Positions 55,305 through 63,745 of a stretch of 64,000 nt of DNA are shown here, one piece after another. Position numbers and translations under genes: made by a program. Below the pieces are notes generated by a model. The model did no database searches. It was not told the DNA's origin and saw nothing but the letters and a program-made list of their open reading frames with translations. This stretch comes from Sanderia malayensis (Eukaryota > Cnidaria > Scyphozoa > Semaeostomeae > Pelagiidae), in NCBI GenBank assembly GCA_013076295.1, contig RQOL01000759.1:62001-126000 (forward strand), read 5' to 3'. Within the stretch, counting starts at the first letter, position 1, and the number at the start of each line of letters is the position of its first letter.

Positions 55305-56307
55305 GCTTTCTTCTAAAATGTAGCAAGAATGTTGTCTTTGTCTTGTAAAATTGTATATCTTTTCCTAGCTCGTTGTAGACTTTTATAGTAAATTCGTTTA
55401 TGTCGTTGTACAGCAACGGATAGTAGAACAGATTTTCAAATTCTACAAAATTCAGCACATGTTTGTTAATCTTCAATGGAATGAAACGCAACAATGGTGT
55501 GCTAATTTTTCCGACTACACGGTAGTCTAGCATGGAGCAATATATAAACATATTCTTCCCTTCTGCGTTGACTTGGAAATCTTGATCACCAGTCACATCA
55601 GTTGTTCTTTCGATAGCCTTGAATGTATGATTTGATAGTAATCCAATAGGTGGATCTAGACTATTTGTAAACGGGCAAGGTGTCCATCTCACATCTCTAT
55701 AATAGACATTATTTATATTGCGACTATATTCCTGCACATCTTCAACAAAACCAAACAATTTACATAAATCTTTTCCCATTGCAATTTTTTTTGCGTACTT
55801 TGGAAATGTTATCTTGACTTTTGAATCCACAATTGAAAACTCTGGTCCACCTTCATAAGGTAAACCTAAATCAGTTACATACTCTTTCAGTTCTCCCTCT
55901 TGTTTTTTTACGTTTTCATTGAAAATTGCAACGATTTCTCTCATTGTGAATTTTTTAATAGTATCTCCACTCGAGATTTCATCATAGAAGTCGCGATATT
56001 GTATCCATCTCTCAGGTTTATCTGCTGCTTGATTCCATTTTTTCGTATATTCATTACTTGACGCTACTCTCACATTTAACTCATCAAAACCAACCTTATC
56101 AGTGCCAAGTTGCATCAATCCATACATTTTCCAACTATTGTAAACACCGTGTTTAAATTGAGCAGGATCAAATACAAGTCTATCACTCAGCTCATGGATC
56201 ATTTCTACCAGCGCCACTTCCCATTTTCCATGTAAATGTAATTGTTCTTTAAGTTTTATTTTTCCATCAGAATCAGTAGGACATGTGAGGTAAAAATCAT
56301 TAATCAT
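55297..56307 (-). CDS. Polinton penton/minor-capsid-like protein A
   Basis: About 336 aa from ATG 56,307 (MINDFYLTCPTDSDG). The N-terminal pattern FYLxxPTDSDG...LxLxGKWEVALVEM is the signature of a conserved Polinton virion protein thought to be a penton or minor (single jelly-roll) capsid component. An upstream ATG-less extension exists to 56,346 but would overlap the neighbour by 47 bp, while MINDF overlaps it by only 8 (ATGATTAA). Shares this N-terminal signature with the gene at 56,659-58,108. Confidence 0.6.
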   Translation of the reverse strand: MINDFYLTCPTDSDGKIKLKEQLHLHGKWEVALVEMIHELSDRLVFDPAQFKHGVYNSWKMYGLMQLGTDKVGFDELNVRVASSNEYTKKWNQAADKPERWIQYRDFYDEISSGDTIKKFTMREIVAIFNENVKKQEGELKEYVTDLGLPYEGGPEFSIVDSKVKITFPKYAKKIAMGKDLCKLFGFVEDVQEYSRNINNVYYRDVRWTPCPFTNSLDPPIGLLSNHTFKAIERTTDVTGDQDFQVNAEGKNMFIYCSMLDYRVVGKISTPLLRFIPLKINKHVLNFVEFENLFYYPLLYNDINEFTIKVYNELGKDIQFYKTKTTFLLHFRRKHV

Positions 56308-56662
56308 CTTTAACGAATGATAAATCAATTTGACAATTTTCTTCAAATTTATCTGATATATCTTCCAGAGTTTCCCAGTTGATAATTTTAATATCGAACG
56401 ATTTTATGTTAGATCTTGTTACTCTATACTTTGCTGGATTTATAGTTGATCTGTGAATTGATTTTGAATCGTCAATAACTAGCCCCAATAGAGGAACAGC
56501 ATCCTTACTTATAATGAAATTGCAACAAACAGCAAACACTTTTTCACTCTCATCTTTTTCTTTTTTATTTAATGTACAAGCAATCATACTACATTTCCAA
56601 TTAGTATCCACTGGAAGTGGATTATCAAAATTTACATGTCTATTATTTAGTGTCACATTCAT
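56300..56662 (-). CDS. Polinton small protein, unknown (120 aa)
   Basis: Intact 120-codon frame whose ATG overlaps the upstream stop (ATGA at 56,659-56,662). Features: VDTNWKCSMIACTLNKKEKDESEK and a C-terminal acidic stretch ending FVKDD. No motif recognised. Its place between two penton-like genes suggests a virion role. Not seen by me in other Polintons. Confidence 0.6.
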   Translation of the reverse strand: MNVTLNNRHVNFDNPLPVDTNWKCSMIACTLNKKEKDESEKVFAVCCNFIISKDAVPLLGLVIDDSKSIHRSTINPAKYRVTRSNIKSFDIKIINWETLEDISDKFEENCQIDLSFVKDD

Positions 56663-58108
56663 ATTACTGGCCTAATTCGAACGGTCAGTGATGTTTCTCC
56701 AATATACTGCTTTGCGGAATAGAGAGATGTTAATTTTATAGGATTTCCATCATCATCTACCAATTTTATTTGAATTTGTTGAAACTGCAGCCTCTCCAGT
56801 GGTGTGTAAATTATATTCTTCGGAGCGTAATATCTAACATATGTATCAAGATCTGTATCGTAAAATGCTAGTTTTCTCAAAACTCTTCGCTTGTTAACAC
56901 CTCCAAGATAGTTGCTTTCCAATAGATCACATTCTACATTTATAGAAGTATGTTCATTTAGATGAACACCGTCCTTTATTCTGCTTAAGCAGTTTATCTT
57001 TCCTCCAGTCAGCGAGTCACCATCTGCCTTCCTTTTGTAAACAATCAGTTTCATTGTTTGACTGGATTGTATACTATCAGAAATCTTGTAGTGAAAGTAT
57101 TTGACTATTGAACCATTTGGTAAAGTGTGGGTGACCGGATCTTCTAAACCAAGAAAATGTGCCAAAGGTCTTGAAAATGTTATTAAAAGTGCACTAGTAT
57201 ATCTCCGTCTTTTACCTCCATGAGTTGCAAAGCCTAATGTTTTCAAATCATCTTTCATTTCAAACTGTATCTTTCCATCAATTAATGATACTGATAACAT
57301 GTTTTTTAATATGTACCCAAATTCAGGGAAATCCAAGACTCTATCATTGAAAAGTCTTTTGAATTCATAATACATCAGAGTATTATCACGGGTTTCGATA
57401 ATTTCTTTATCAAGACGGATCTTTTCATAGAAAAAACCATCTGTACCCCAAGAAATCAATTTTCCATCTTCATCGGTAATAGTCACATACTCGTTGGAAA
57501 TTGAAAACCAGTATTGATCATGTTGAACCATTTGGTAAAGTGTGGGTGACCAGATCTTCTAAACCAAGAAAATGTGCCAAAGGTCTTGAAAATGTTATTA
57601 AAAGTGCACTAGTATATCTCCGTCTTTTACCTCCATGAGTTGCAAAGCCTAATGTTTTCAAATCATCTTTCATTTCAAACTGTATCTTTCCATCAATTAA
57701 TGATACTGATAACATGTTTTTTAATATGTACCCAAATTCAGGGAAATCCAAGACTCTATCATTGAAAAGTCTTTTGAATTCATAATACATCAGAGTATTA
57801 TCACGGGTTTCGATAATTTCTTTATCAAGACGGATCTTTTCATAGAAAAAACCATCTGTACCCCAAGAAATCAATTTTCCATCTTCATCGGTAATAGTCA
57901 CATACTCGTTGGAAATTGAAAACCAGTATTGATCATGTAATGATTTTTCTCCTCTATCTGGCAGCGTCATTTGTAGTAATGCCATTTCCCATTTTCTTTT
58001 ATTGTTTAATTGAAAAACGTGAGGTAAATCAACTGTGAAATCTACTAGTTTTAATCTATCAGTAACAAATCCCGAAGGAAGAACCAAGTCAAATTCTTCA
58101 TCAATCAT
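56659..58108 (-). pseudogene. Polinton penton/minor-capsid-like protein B, broken by a tandem duplication
   Basis: Starts at ATG 58,108 (ATGA overlap with integrase stop) with FDLVLPSGF...FQLNNKRKWEMALLQM, the same signature as protein A. A 415-bp direct tandem duplication (57,108-57,522 and 57,523-57,937) lies in the coding region; 415 is not a multiple of three, so the frame is lost at the joint and the ORF ends at 57,518. The second copy continues in another frame to 56,659. The two duplicate units differ by only a few bases, so the event is recent. Confidence 0.8.
57108..57937. repeat. 415-bp tandem duplication
   Basis: Units 57,108-57,522 and 57,523-57,937 align base for base with an offset of 415; one visible difference is gtgaccGgatc against gtgaccAgatc near 57,135/57,550. 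Confidence 0.95.
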
Positions 58109-59160
58109 ATTGTCTCTAATTGACTTTCAGCTACCCACTCATCAAACTGGGGAGGATAACCTCTCCACCTGATTAAATAGAAGTTTTTACCTCTTTTTTT
58201 CTTAGTTTCCAACACTTGCTCGACGACGAAGGTTTTTGGAAGATACACATGTTGTAGCTCCTCTTTATAGAAGCGATCATCTATCTCTTCATCTTGGAGA
58301 TCTTCAATTTTATACATTACTGGATACCTTTCTTTAAACACTTTGCTAATCTTGAATATTTCTTCAGTGTAATTTTGTAAATAACCTTTCTTAAACATTC
58401 TCTTCTTCAAACTCAGTCTTACATAATCTCCAATTTTAAAGATCTTTTTATCTTTTTTAGTTTCTTTTTTAAACAGCTTTTTTCGGACAGTGCTCACATT
58501 GTTTGGATTAACTTCAGAAGGTCTCATACCAATAGATCTATGATAGGTATTGTTGTAAGAATCAACAAAATCTTGTAGATTATCAATATATCTTAACGTA
58601 TTTTTGGCTGTGAAGTATCTATACATTCTTCCTTTAAGTGTTCTATTGAATCTTTCCACAATTGCGGCCTTTACATCATTATTTGCAGTGTAAAAATCGA
58701 TATCGTTTTTCTTCAGCAAAGCTTGAAATTCTTTGTTTAAAAACTCAGTACCTTTATCAGATCGTACCTTTTCCGGCTTTCTTTCCAATAAAATTTCTTT
58801 AAAAGCATCGACAATTTCTTTTCCTGTTTTTCTTTTCAGAGGCTTTACCCAAGCATACTTGCTAAAAGTATCAATACAGCATAATAGAAATGTAATGTTG
58901 TTGTTTTCTTTTTTCAAATATGCCATATCACCAAGATCGCATTCCCATAAATAATCAATGTTATTAGTTAGTATCCGCTCACGTTTAAAGTTCTTCCTAC
59001 TTGGTCTGTGCAATGAATATGCAAGACTAGTTTTACTCCATTCTTTAACATCTTTTCTTGTTAGATTAGGAATTACTTTTTTAAATTCCTTATATGCTTT
59101 ATCTAAACCTCCAAGAGAACCCGGAACAGAAGGATCAGAATATAACTTTTCTAGATTCAT
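58105..59160 (-). CDS. Polinton integrase (rve family) with C-terminal chromodomain
   Basis: 351 aa. Catalytic core: LWECDLGDMAYL (Asp75), VRSDKGTEF (Asp135) and KAAIVERFNRTLK (Glu169), with 33 residues between the last two. Before it is a short helical region; no clear HHCC zinc motif is seen, so the N-terminus may be reduced. The C-terminus from about residue 311 (FVVEQVLETK...FYLIRWRGYPPQFDEWV) is a chromodomain with the aromatic cage pattern, which in related integrases reads histone marks. ATG at 59,160 overlaps the preceding stop as ATGA. Frame intact. Confidence 0.93.
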   Translation of the reverse strand: MNLEKLYSDPSVPGSLGGLDKAYKEFKKVIPNLTRKDVKEWSKTSLAYSLHRPSRKNFKRERILTNNIDYLWECDLGDMAYLKKENNNITFLLCCIDTFSKYAWVKPLKRKTGKEIVDAFKEILLERKPEKVRSDKGTEFLNKEFQALLKKNDIDFYTANNDVKAAIVERFNRTLKGRMYRYFTAKNTLRYIDNLQDFVDSYNNTYHRSIGMRPSEVNPNNVSTVRKKLFKKETKKDKKIFKIGDYVRLSLKKRMFKKGYLQNYTEEIFKISKVFKERYPVMYKIEDLQDEEIDDRFYKEELQHVYLPKTFVVEQVLETKKKRGKNFYLIRWRGYPPQFDEWVAESQLETI

Positions 59161-59387
59161 AACAAATCAATTAATATTTCTAACAATTTATCATTTATAG
59201 AGTTTTTCTTCCGTGGTCTGTATGTTCTTTTCCTTTTGCCACCTGATAGACGCTTTTTAGACTTTCTTCCTTTATTTATGATCTTTTTGGGCTTTTTCTT
59301 CGCCGGTTCATCAACAGTTGGAAATGATTCGCTAGGTTGTATGATTATCTTTTCAAAAGAAGTCATTTTTGCTGTTTTCATAAACAT
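59157..59387 (-). CDS. Polinton small basic protein (76 aa)
   Basis: ATG at 59,387, 8 bp after the ATPase stop; stop overlaps the integrase start. Lysine/arginine-rich from residue 28 (AKKKPKKIINKGRKSKKR, KRKRTYRPRKK). No fold recognised; nuclear targeting or DNA-binding is plausible from composition. Confidence 0.6.
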   Translation of the reverse strand: MFMKTAKMTSFEKIIIQPSESFPTVDEPAKKKPKKIINKGRKSKKRLSGGKRKRTYRPRKKNSINDKLLEILIDLL

Positions 59388-59395
59388 ATAGATGG

Positions 59396-60070
59396 CTATT
59401 TATAACCTTTTTTAGACTTGTACACTGCTGTGGGAGCTTCATGAGGGAAAATATTTGTTCGAAATCTCATATCTTCATTCATTGATTGGGTGAAATCACA
59501 GAGTAGATATCCATACATTCTTGCTGTTGCATCATTATAAATGTCAAGAAATGTTTTAGGAGATGCAGGCATAATTTGTCGTGCGAGAAATCTAATTTGA
59601 CTTCTATCTCTAGGATTTTTGAAAAGAACTTGATATTGAGTATTGAGAGCCAAATTTCTCATTTCCGTTCCTCTTGGGAAAGGATTTTGCATCATAACAA
59701 TAACATTAATGTTGACATGAGATCTTCCTTTTGTGAACAATTTTCCCAAATCTTTGAAGTTTGCAATTTCATGCATTAGATCATCAACAACAATAGTTAA
59801 TCTTTTGTCTGACCTCTCGATTTCTTCGTACAAGTTTTCAGGTAATTCAGTAATAAATCTACAATTCCCAACAAAACTTTTTTTAATGCGCTCAAATAGC
59901 TCTGGCTGGTTCGTTCCTGAGATCCACATGAGATTGGGATATTGCCTGCCATCATCGATTATATTATTATAATTTTTAAATAGATTTTCTACCCAAGTAG
60001 TTTTGCCGCTTCCGCTTACTCCAGATAAAATCAGAGAAAAAGGTGCTTTAAATCTCAAGTCATAACTCAT
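59396..60070 (-). CDS. Polinton genome-packaging ATPase (A32/FtsK-HerA like)
   Basis: 224 aa. Walker A GVSGSGKTT (residues 17-25) close to the N-terminus, Walker B IVVDDLMHE (93-101), and NVIVMMQNPF with the downstream polar residue of the ASCE fold. Typical of packaging ATPases of Polintons and poxvirus A32. The start codon follows a TTATAAAT box by only a few bases. First gene of the nine-gene minus-strand chain. Frame intact. Confidence 0.9.
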   Translation of the reverse strand: MSYDLRFKAPFSLILSGVSGSGKTTWVENLFKNYNNIIDDGRQYPNLMWISGTNQPELFERIKKSFVGNCRFITELPENLYEEIERSDKRLTIVVDDLMHEIANFKDLGKLFTKGRSHVNINVIVMMQNPFPRGTEMRNLALNTQYQVLFKNPRDRSQIRFLARQIMPASPKTFLDIYNDATARMYGYLLCDFTQSMNEDMRFRTNIFPHEAPTAVYKSKKGYK

Positions 60071-60182
60071 ATTTATAACAAATTTAGAACGTCTCTTTAC
60101 AACAATAACTAACCTCTATTTATAACAATTTTTAGAACAAATAACTAACAACTATTTTTAACACAAATAATGTTTATAAAAC

Positions 60183-61246
60183 TCAAACAAATGGTGTGAC
60201 TAAATTGTTTATAATCCTGTTCAATATCTGTAGCAAATATACGGATGTAGAGAGGTTTGTATGTGATAATTCATCATACAGATTTCCGACATTGGATTTG
60301 ATTGTTTGAGTTAGACGTCCATTCTTCAACTCATCAAACATTGATTTTTTGAACGATTCTTTCCCCTCAGCCAGCATATCGGCGTTGACATAACTGATGT
60401 GAAACGATAAAAATCTGAAAGCATTGTGAACCATACAATCTTGCTTGTGGTCAGTAGCATCAATTGATGTAGAGTAAATCTTTGTAGTTGAGCATTTTTC
60501 ACAGTATTCTTTTGCTTTTTTGAAAATGCGTTTCAAGAGAATTGTAGCATATGCTTCTTGTACTCGTACATCAGCATCTTCTTCTTGGAGTTCAGCATAT
60601 GCTTTTTGCAGCATTTCATCATCATTTCCTGATGCTGCTTTAACTGAGGAATCATCAACATGTTCTTTCTTTTTTTGAGCTGTGATATTTTCTTTCTTTT
60701 TTTTCTTCGCATCAGATTCAGCACTTCCAGAAGATGATGGTATAATTAATGATAGAGGCCTTTTGCGGGATGACGGTGCTAGCATTTTCAGATCAGCAAG
60801 CTTTCCATGCAATGCTTCCAACATTTCTTCTTTTAGATTTATTCCACTTTTAGTTGGTTTCTCATTCTTCCATCTTCGTATTCCCAGGCATAACTTTATG
60901 GGAAAATCACCATTTTTCTGCAGATAGATTACAACCTTATCTTCATGTGCTTCTTCTTTGCTCAAAACTTCAGTGTATAGGGTTAGAAATTGAGTATACG
61001 TTCCCCCATATCGCTTCGTTTCAATGATGGCGCCGTTCTTCTCAAACAGACTTGTAACATCTTCTCCATGAAATTGTAATTTATGATTTATCTCACCGAG
61101 ATTTATGTTGCTATCAACTATTTCCAAGAGACGAGCCAGTGCTGCATGAGAAATAGCCATTGATTTTACAGCTAGTGCACCTTTAATCATATCTTTCACC
61201 ACCAGCACCCATTTGTTAGAGGCAGCTTGAACAGCAAATGATGTCT
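60183..61246 (-). CDS. Polinton protein of unknown function (~340 aa)
   Basis: Open frame from about 61,246; the first in-frame ATG is at 61,190 (MIKGALAVKS), while the upstream residues FAVQAASNKWVLVVKDM look conserved and an ATG at 61,261-61,263 lies one base out of frame, so the start may be damaged. Middle region is low-complexity (KKKKKENITAQKKKE) and acidic; the C-terminal part has EYCEKCSTTK...DCMVH, a possible zinc site, and hydrophobic helices. No family recognised. Its promoter is the heat-shock-element array at 61,381-61,640. Confidence 0.55.
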
Positions 61247-61380
61247 TGATTAGGCCCCTTCATTTCTAACTTCGTAAATTCCTGCCATGATTCTTCAGCG
61301 ATTCTTTAGTGATTTTTTAAGCTCTGCACTCTTCAACAGCCCCGCACGACTTATTTGATTTAGCTTCCGACGTCTGTTTA

Positions 61381-61645
61381 TGTGTATAAATCAACCAATC
61401 AGATTGCAGAGATTTCTGCTCCTGGAAACTTCTGGAAACTTCTGAAAAATCTCTGTGATCTGATTGGCTGATAGCCTCTGGAAACTTCTGGAAGCTTCTG
61501 CTCCTGGAAACTTCTGGAAACTTCTGAAAAATCTCTGTGATCTGATTCATCGTTCGAATGTTCTAGAACCTTCTTCGAAGTTTCTAGTTATTATTGAAAG
61601 GTGGTGTTAGCATTCGAAGTTCGAATGTTCTAGAACTTTCTTTCG
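61381..61645 (-). promoter_or_regulatory. Polinton promoter with five heat-shock elements
   Basis: GAAacTTCtgGAAacTTC (61,425-61,442), GAAacTTCtgGAAgcTTC (61,481-61,498), GAAacTTCtgGAAacTTC (61,507-61,524), TTCtaGAAccTTC (61,561-61,573) and TTCtaGAActTTC (61,628-61,640). The edge facing the gene, 61,377-61,412 (tataaatcaaccaatcagat), is the reverse complement of the promoter edge at 46,540-46,580. Lies between the Fic gene 3' end and the ORF at 61,246, both minus strand, so it should drive the latter. Confidence 0.75.
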
Positions 61646-62181
61646 AAAGTGTTTGAGGCAAATTCTTCTACAATTTCTGCTTGAACTTTAATCATATCAC
61701 TTAAAAATTTATCCTGATTCCACTCTATTAAATCTCCAGTTAAATAATAATACAACAACTTCGCCAACCTTCCATTTCCATCAGGAAAAGGGTGAATCCA
61801 TAATAACAATGCTGTAAGTTCTATTGGATTATAGTAATGCTGCCTCTTTATTAATTGGTTTAATAAAATTTCTATCTGATCAGGTTTACAATATTCTATT
61901 ATCTCTGTTTCACTCATGCGTGCACATCTTACACTATTTGCAAATTTACCATGATATTCAGGTAAAATAAATTCATGTGTTTCTTTTACCATGTCAGTGT
62001 CGATTGTAAATCGAGAAATGTAATTTCTATCAAGCACAACCTCTCTTATCGTTCTTAGATATACATAAGCATCCTCTAAATTTGCCTTGTTTATACAGTC
62101 AACTTCACCTTCTGACTTTAAAATAGAATGCAGCATCTTTCTTTCTACTTCATCAACATTAATTCTGTATACTCGATTCAT
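61630..62181 (-). CDS. Fic-domain protein (AMPylase-like) carried by the Polinton
   Basis: 183 aa from an ATG, frame intact. Fic core motif at residues 130-141, HPFPDGNGRLAK, with catalytic His130, the acidic Asp134 and the GNGR anion-hole; the last Arg of HxFx(D/E)GNGRxxR is Lys. Upstream, GKFANSVRCAR fits the region that positions the target hairpin. SEGE at residues 23-26 lies where class II Fic proteins carry the inhibitory (S/T)xxxE(G/N) helix, but the spacing is one residue off. No TPRs or membrane anchor, unlike animal FICD (about 450 aa). Fic enzymes usually transfer AMP to protein hydroxyls. Only by position is it assigned to the Polinton. Confidence 0.85.
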   Translation of the reverse strand: MNRVYRINVDEVERKMLHSILKSEGEVDCINKANLEDAYVYLRTIREVVLDRNYISRFTIDTDMVKETHEFILPEYHGKFANSVRCARMSETEIIEYCKPDQIEILLNQLIKRQHYYNPIELTALLLWIHPFPDGNGRLAKLLYYYLTGDLIEWNQDKFLSDMIKVQAEIVEEFASNTFERKF

Positions 62182-62287
62182 TATGAATTATTCTCGAGCT
62201 CCTATCTCCACGAACTTCTTATTGGAAATGAGCTTTTTGTCTGAGATTTGTTCATCTATTTCTTTCAATTTTGTTCATTTAAAAATG

Positions 62288-62734
62288 TTAGGTTCTTACT
62301 CTTGCTATTTTTATAGATCTAGTCCCACTTCGTCTACCTTTCATATGCTTCTTCCGCTTCTTACGCATCCTCCGCTTTCGGCCGCCTTGCATTTTCCTCA
62401 TAGCTGTGTCTAAACCATATCCAGCTGCAACGATTGCTCCACCTTTTGCAGCTTTCTTAGCACCTCTCAATGCCATCTTCTTAACAGCTTGTTTACTAAC
62501 TCGTTTTGCTATCGCTCTTCCACCCTGTCTTACAGCTTGTTTAATAGCTTGCCTAGCTGCTACACGTGCTATCGCGGAACCCATCTTTGTTGATTTCCTC
62601 TCTCCTTTTCGTATTCTATCCCTTTTATACTTTCCTTCACCCGTCATTAGTTTAGTCGCTTCAACTCCACCATCATCCTTCAACATATCGTCTATCAGCA
62701 TTGATGCTACAACACTTGCTGCTATACTAGCCAT
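62288..62734 (-). CDS. Polinton basic alanine-rich protein (148 aa)
   Basis: ATG at 62,734. Residues ~50-115 alternate Ala, Lys, Arg and Gly (ARVAARQAIKQAVRQGG, GAKKAAKGGAIVAAGYGL), an amphipathic or weakly hydrophobic helix pattern; the end is purely basic (GGRKRRMRKKRKKHMKGRR). Likely a virion core or membrane-active protein by analogy with the small basic proteins of adenovirus-like elements. Not identified by family. Confidence 0.55.
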   Translation of the reverse strand: MASIAASVVASMLIDDMLKDDGGVEATKLMTGEGKYKRDRIRKGERKSTKMGSAIARVAARQAIKQAVRQGGRAIAKRVSKQAVKKMALRGAKKAAKGGAIVAAGYGLDTAMRKMQGGRKRRMRKKRKKHMKGRRSGTRSIKIARVRT

Positions 62735-62777
62735 GATTATATTATAGCTATTAAAGCGTTCTTCCTTCTTTTATAAT

Positions 62778-63056
62778 CTATTTCTTAAATTCTTCATCTG
62801 CATATGCCCACTTATCGCGTTGTTTTTTCGGTACTCCGGCAGCTCTCCAAAATTCCCTAGGGATGAATTGTAGGGGTTTTGGTTTTTTCCAACCCTTTTT
62901 CCATATTGTTGGTTTCAACTCTCGCTGTAATCCTGGTAGTGGTGTTGCCGCAATAGCTGTTTTCACAACCCAATTTTGTATGTTTTTAAAAAGACCTTTA
63001 CCCCTAATTCTCTTAGTGAGCCGTTTCTTTCTACTCTGTCTCTTGCGCTTACCCAT
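62778..63056 (-). CDS. Polinton small basic protein (92 aa)
   Basis: ATG at 63,056, just downstream of a CATAAATAAA sequence. Very basic N-terminus (GKRKRQSRKKRLTKRIRGKG) followed by NWVVKTAIAATPLPGLQREL and an aromatic/basic tail. GKGLFKNIQNWVVKTAIAATPLPG could be an amphipathic helix after protease cleavage. Function unknown. Confidence 0.5.
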   Translation of the reverse strand: MGKRKRQSRKKRLTKRIRGKGLFKNIQNWVVKTAIAATPLPGLQRELKPTIWKKGWKKPKPLQFIPREFWRAAGVPKKQRDKWAYADEEFKK

Positions 63057-63214
63057 CTTTATTTATGAGGTAAATGCATTGTTTTTATAAGAAATTTAAG
63101 ACGAAAAAGCTGTTTAATGAATGCGTGCATTGCCCTCCGACATTGTGCCATTTTCATTATTGTAATGATGCAGATTCCTTATATAGACCCATGCATACAA
63201 ATAAAAACACGCAT

Positions 63215-63745
63215 TTACATGAGGATATCATTTTGTGTAATTTCAACATCTCCCCATTCTCTAAGAACACAATCATATTTAATGTTATAAAGTAAACAAT
63301 CCACCCATAAACTACTAATGTTGTATTGTTTCTTTGTGTGATGATAGATAATTTGCTTCTCTATCCAAAGGAGTATCACAGCAAACCTTCCCAAGTTTCC
63401 ATTTCCATCTGAAAAACTTTCATTGAATAGTGTTTTCAAGGTGTCATTGATCCTGTCTTTCTATCCATCTTCATTCACCGGAGATTCTTCAATCAGCAAC
63501 CCATCTTCAGCATCCTTTGCTTGTGGTAGATTTCCAAGATTAACGCTTATTCGAGCAAATCCCATAAACTTGTGTAAATTCTTGTATACTTTCCCAAGAT
63601 ATATGCGTCGAACTTGAACCTTTGTATTAATGCCCATTACATCTCTAAAATGTTCCTTCAAATAGACCAAGAGCAAATCTTTTTTTGTTCTTTGTAGAAA
63701 TGACCAAAAGTCATTAATTATAATGTGTGCTAATGTTAACAACAT
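63215..63745 (-). pseudogene. Degenerate second Fic-like ORF
   Basis: One minus-strand frame with a TAG at 63,461-63,463. After the stop it reads NESFSDGNGNLGRFAVILLWIE, which lines up with the Fic motif HxFxDGNGRxxR: Phe, Asp, Gly-Asn-Gly and the last Arg are kept, the catalytic His is Glu and the GNGR Arg is Asn. The part before the stop (GFARISVNLGNLPQAKD) could correspond to the target-positioning region. Because catalysis residues are lost, it cannot AMPylate. Could be chance similarity, though the DNA around GATGGAAATGGAA also matches the intact gene. Confidence 0.4.
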
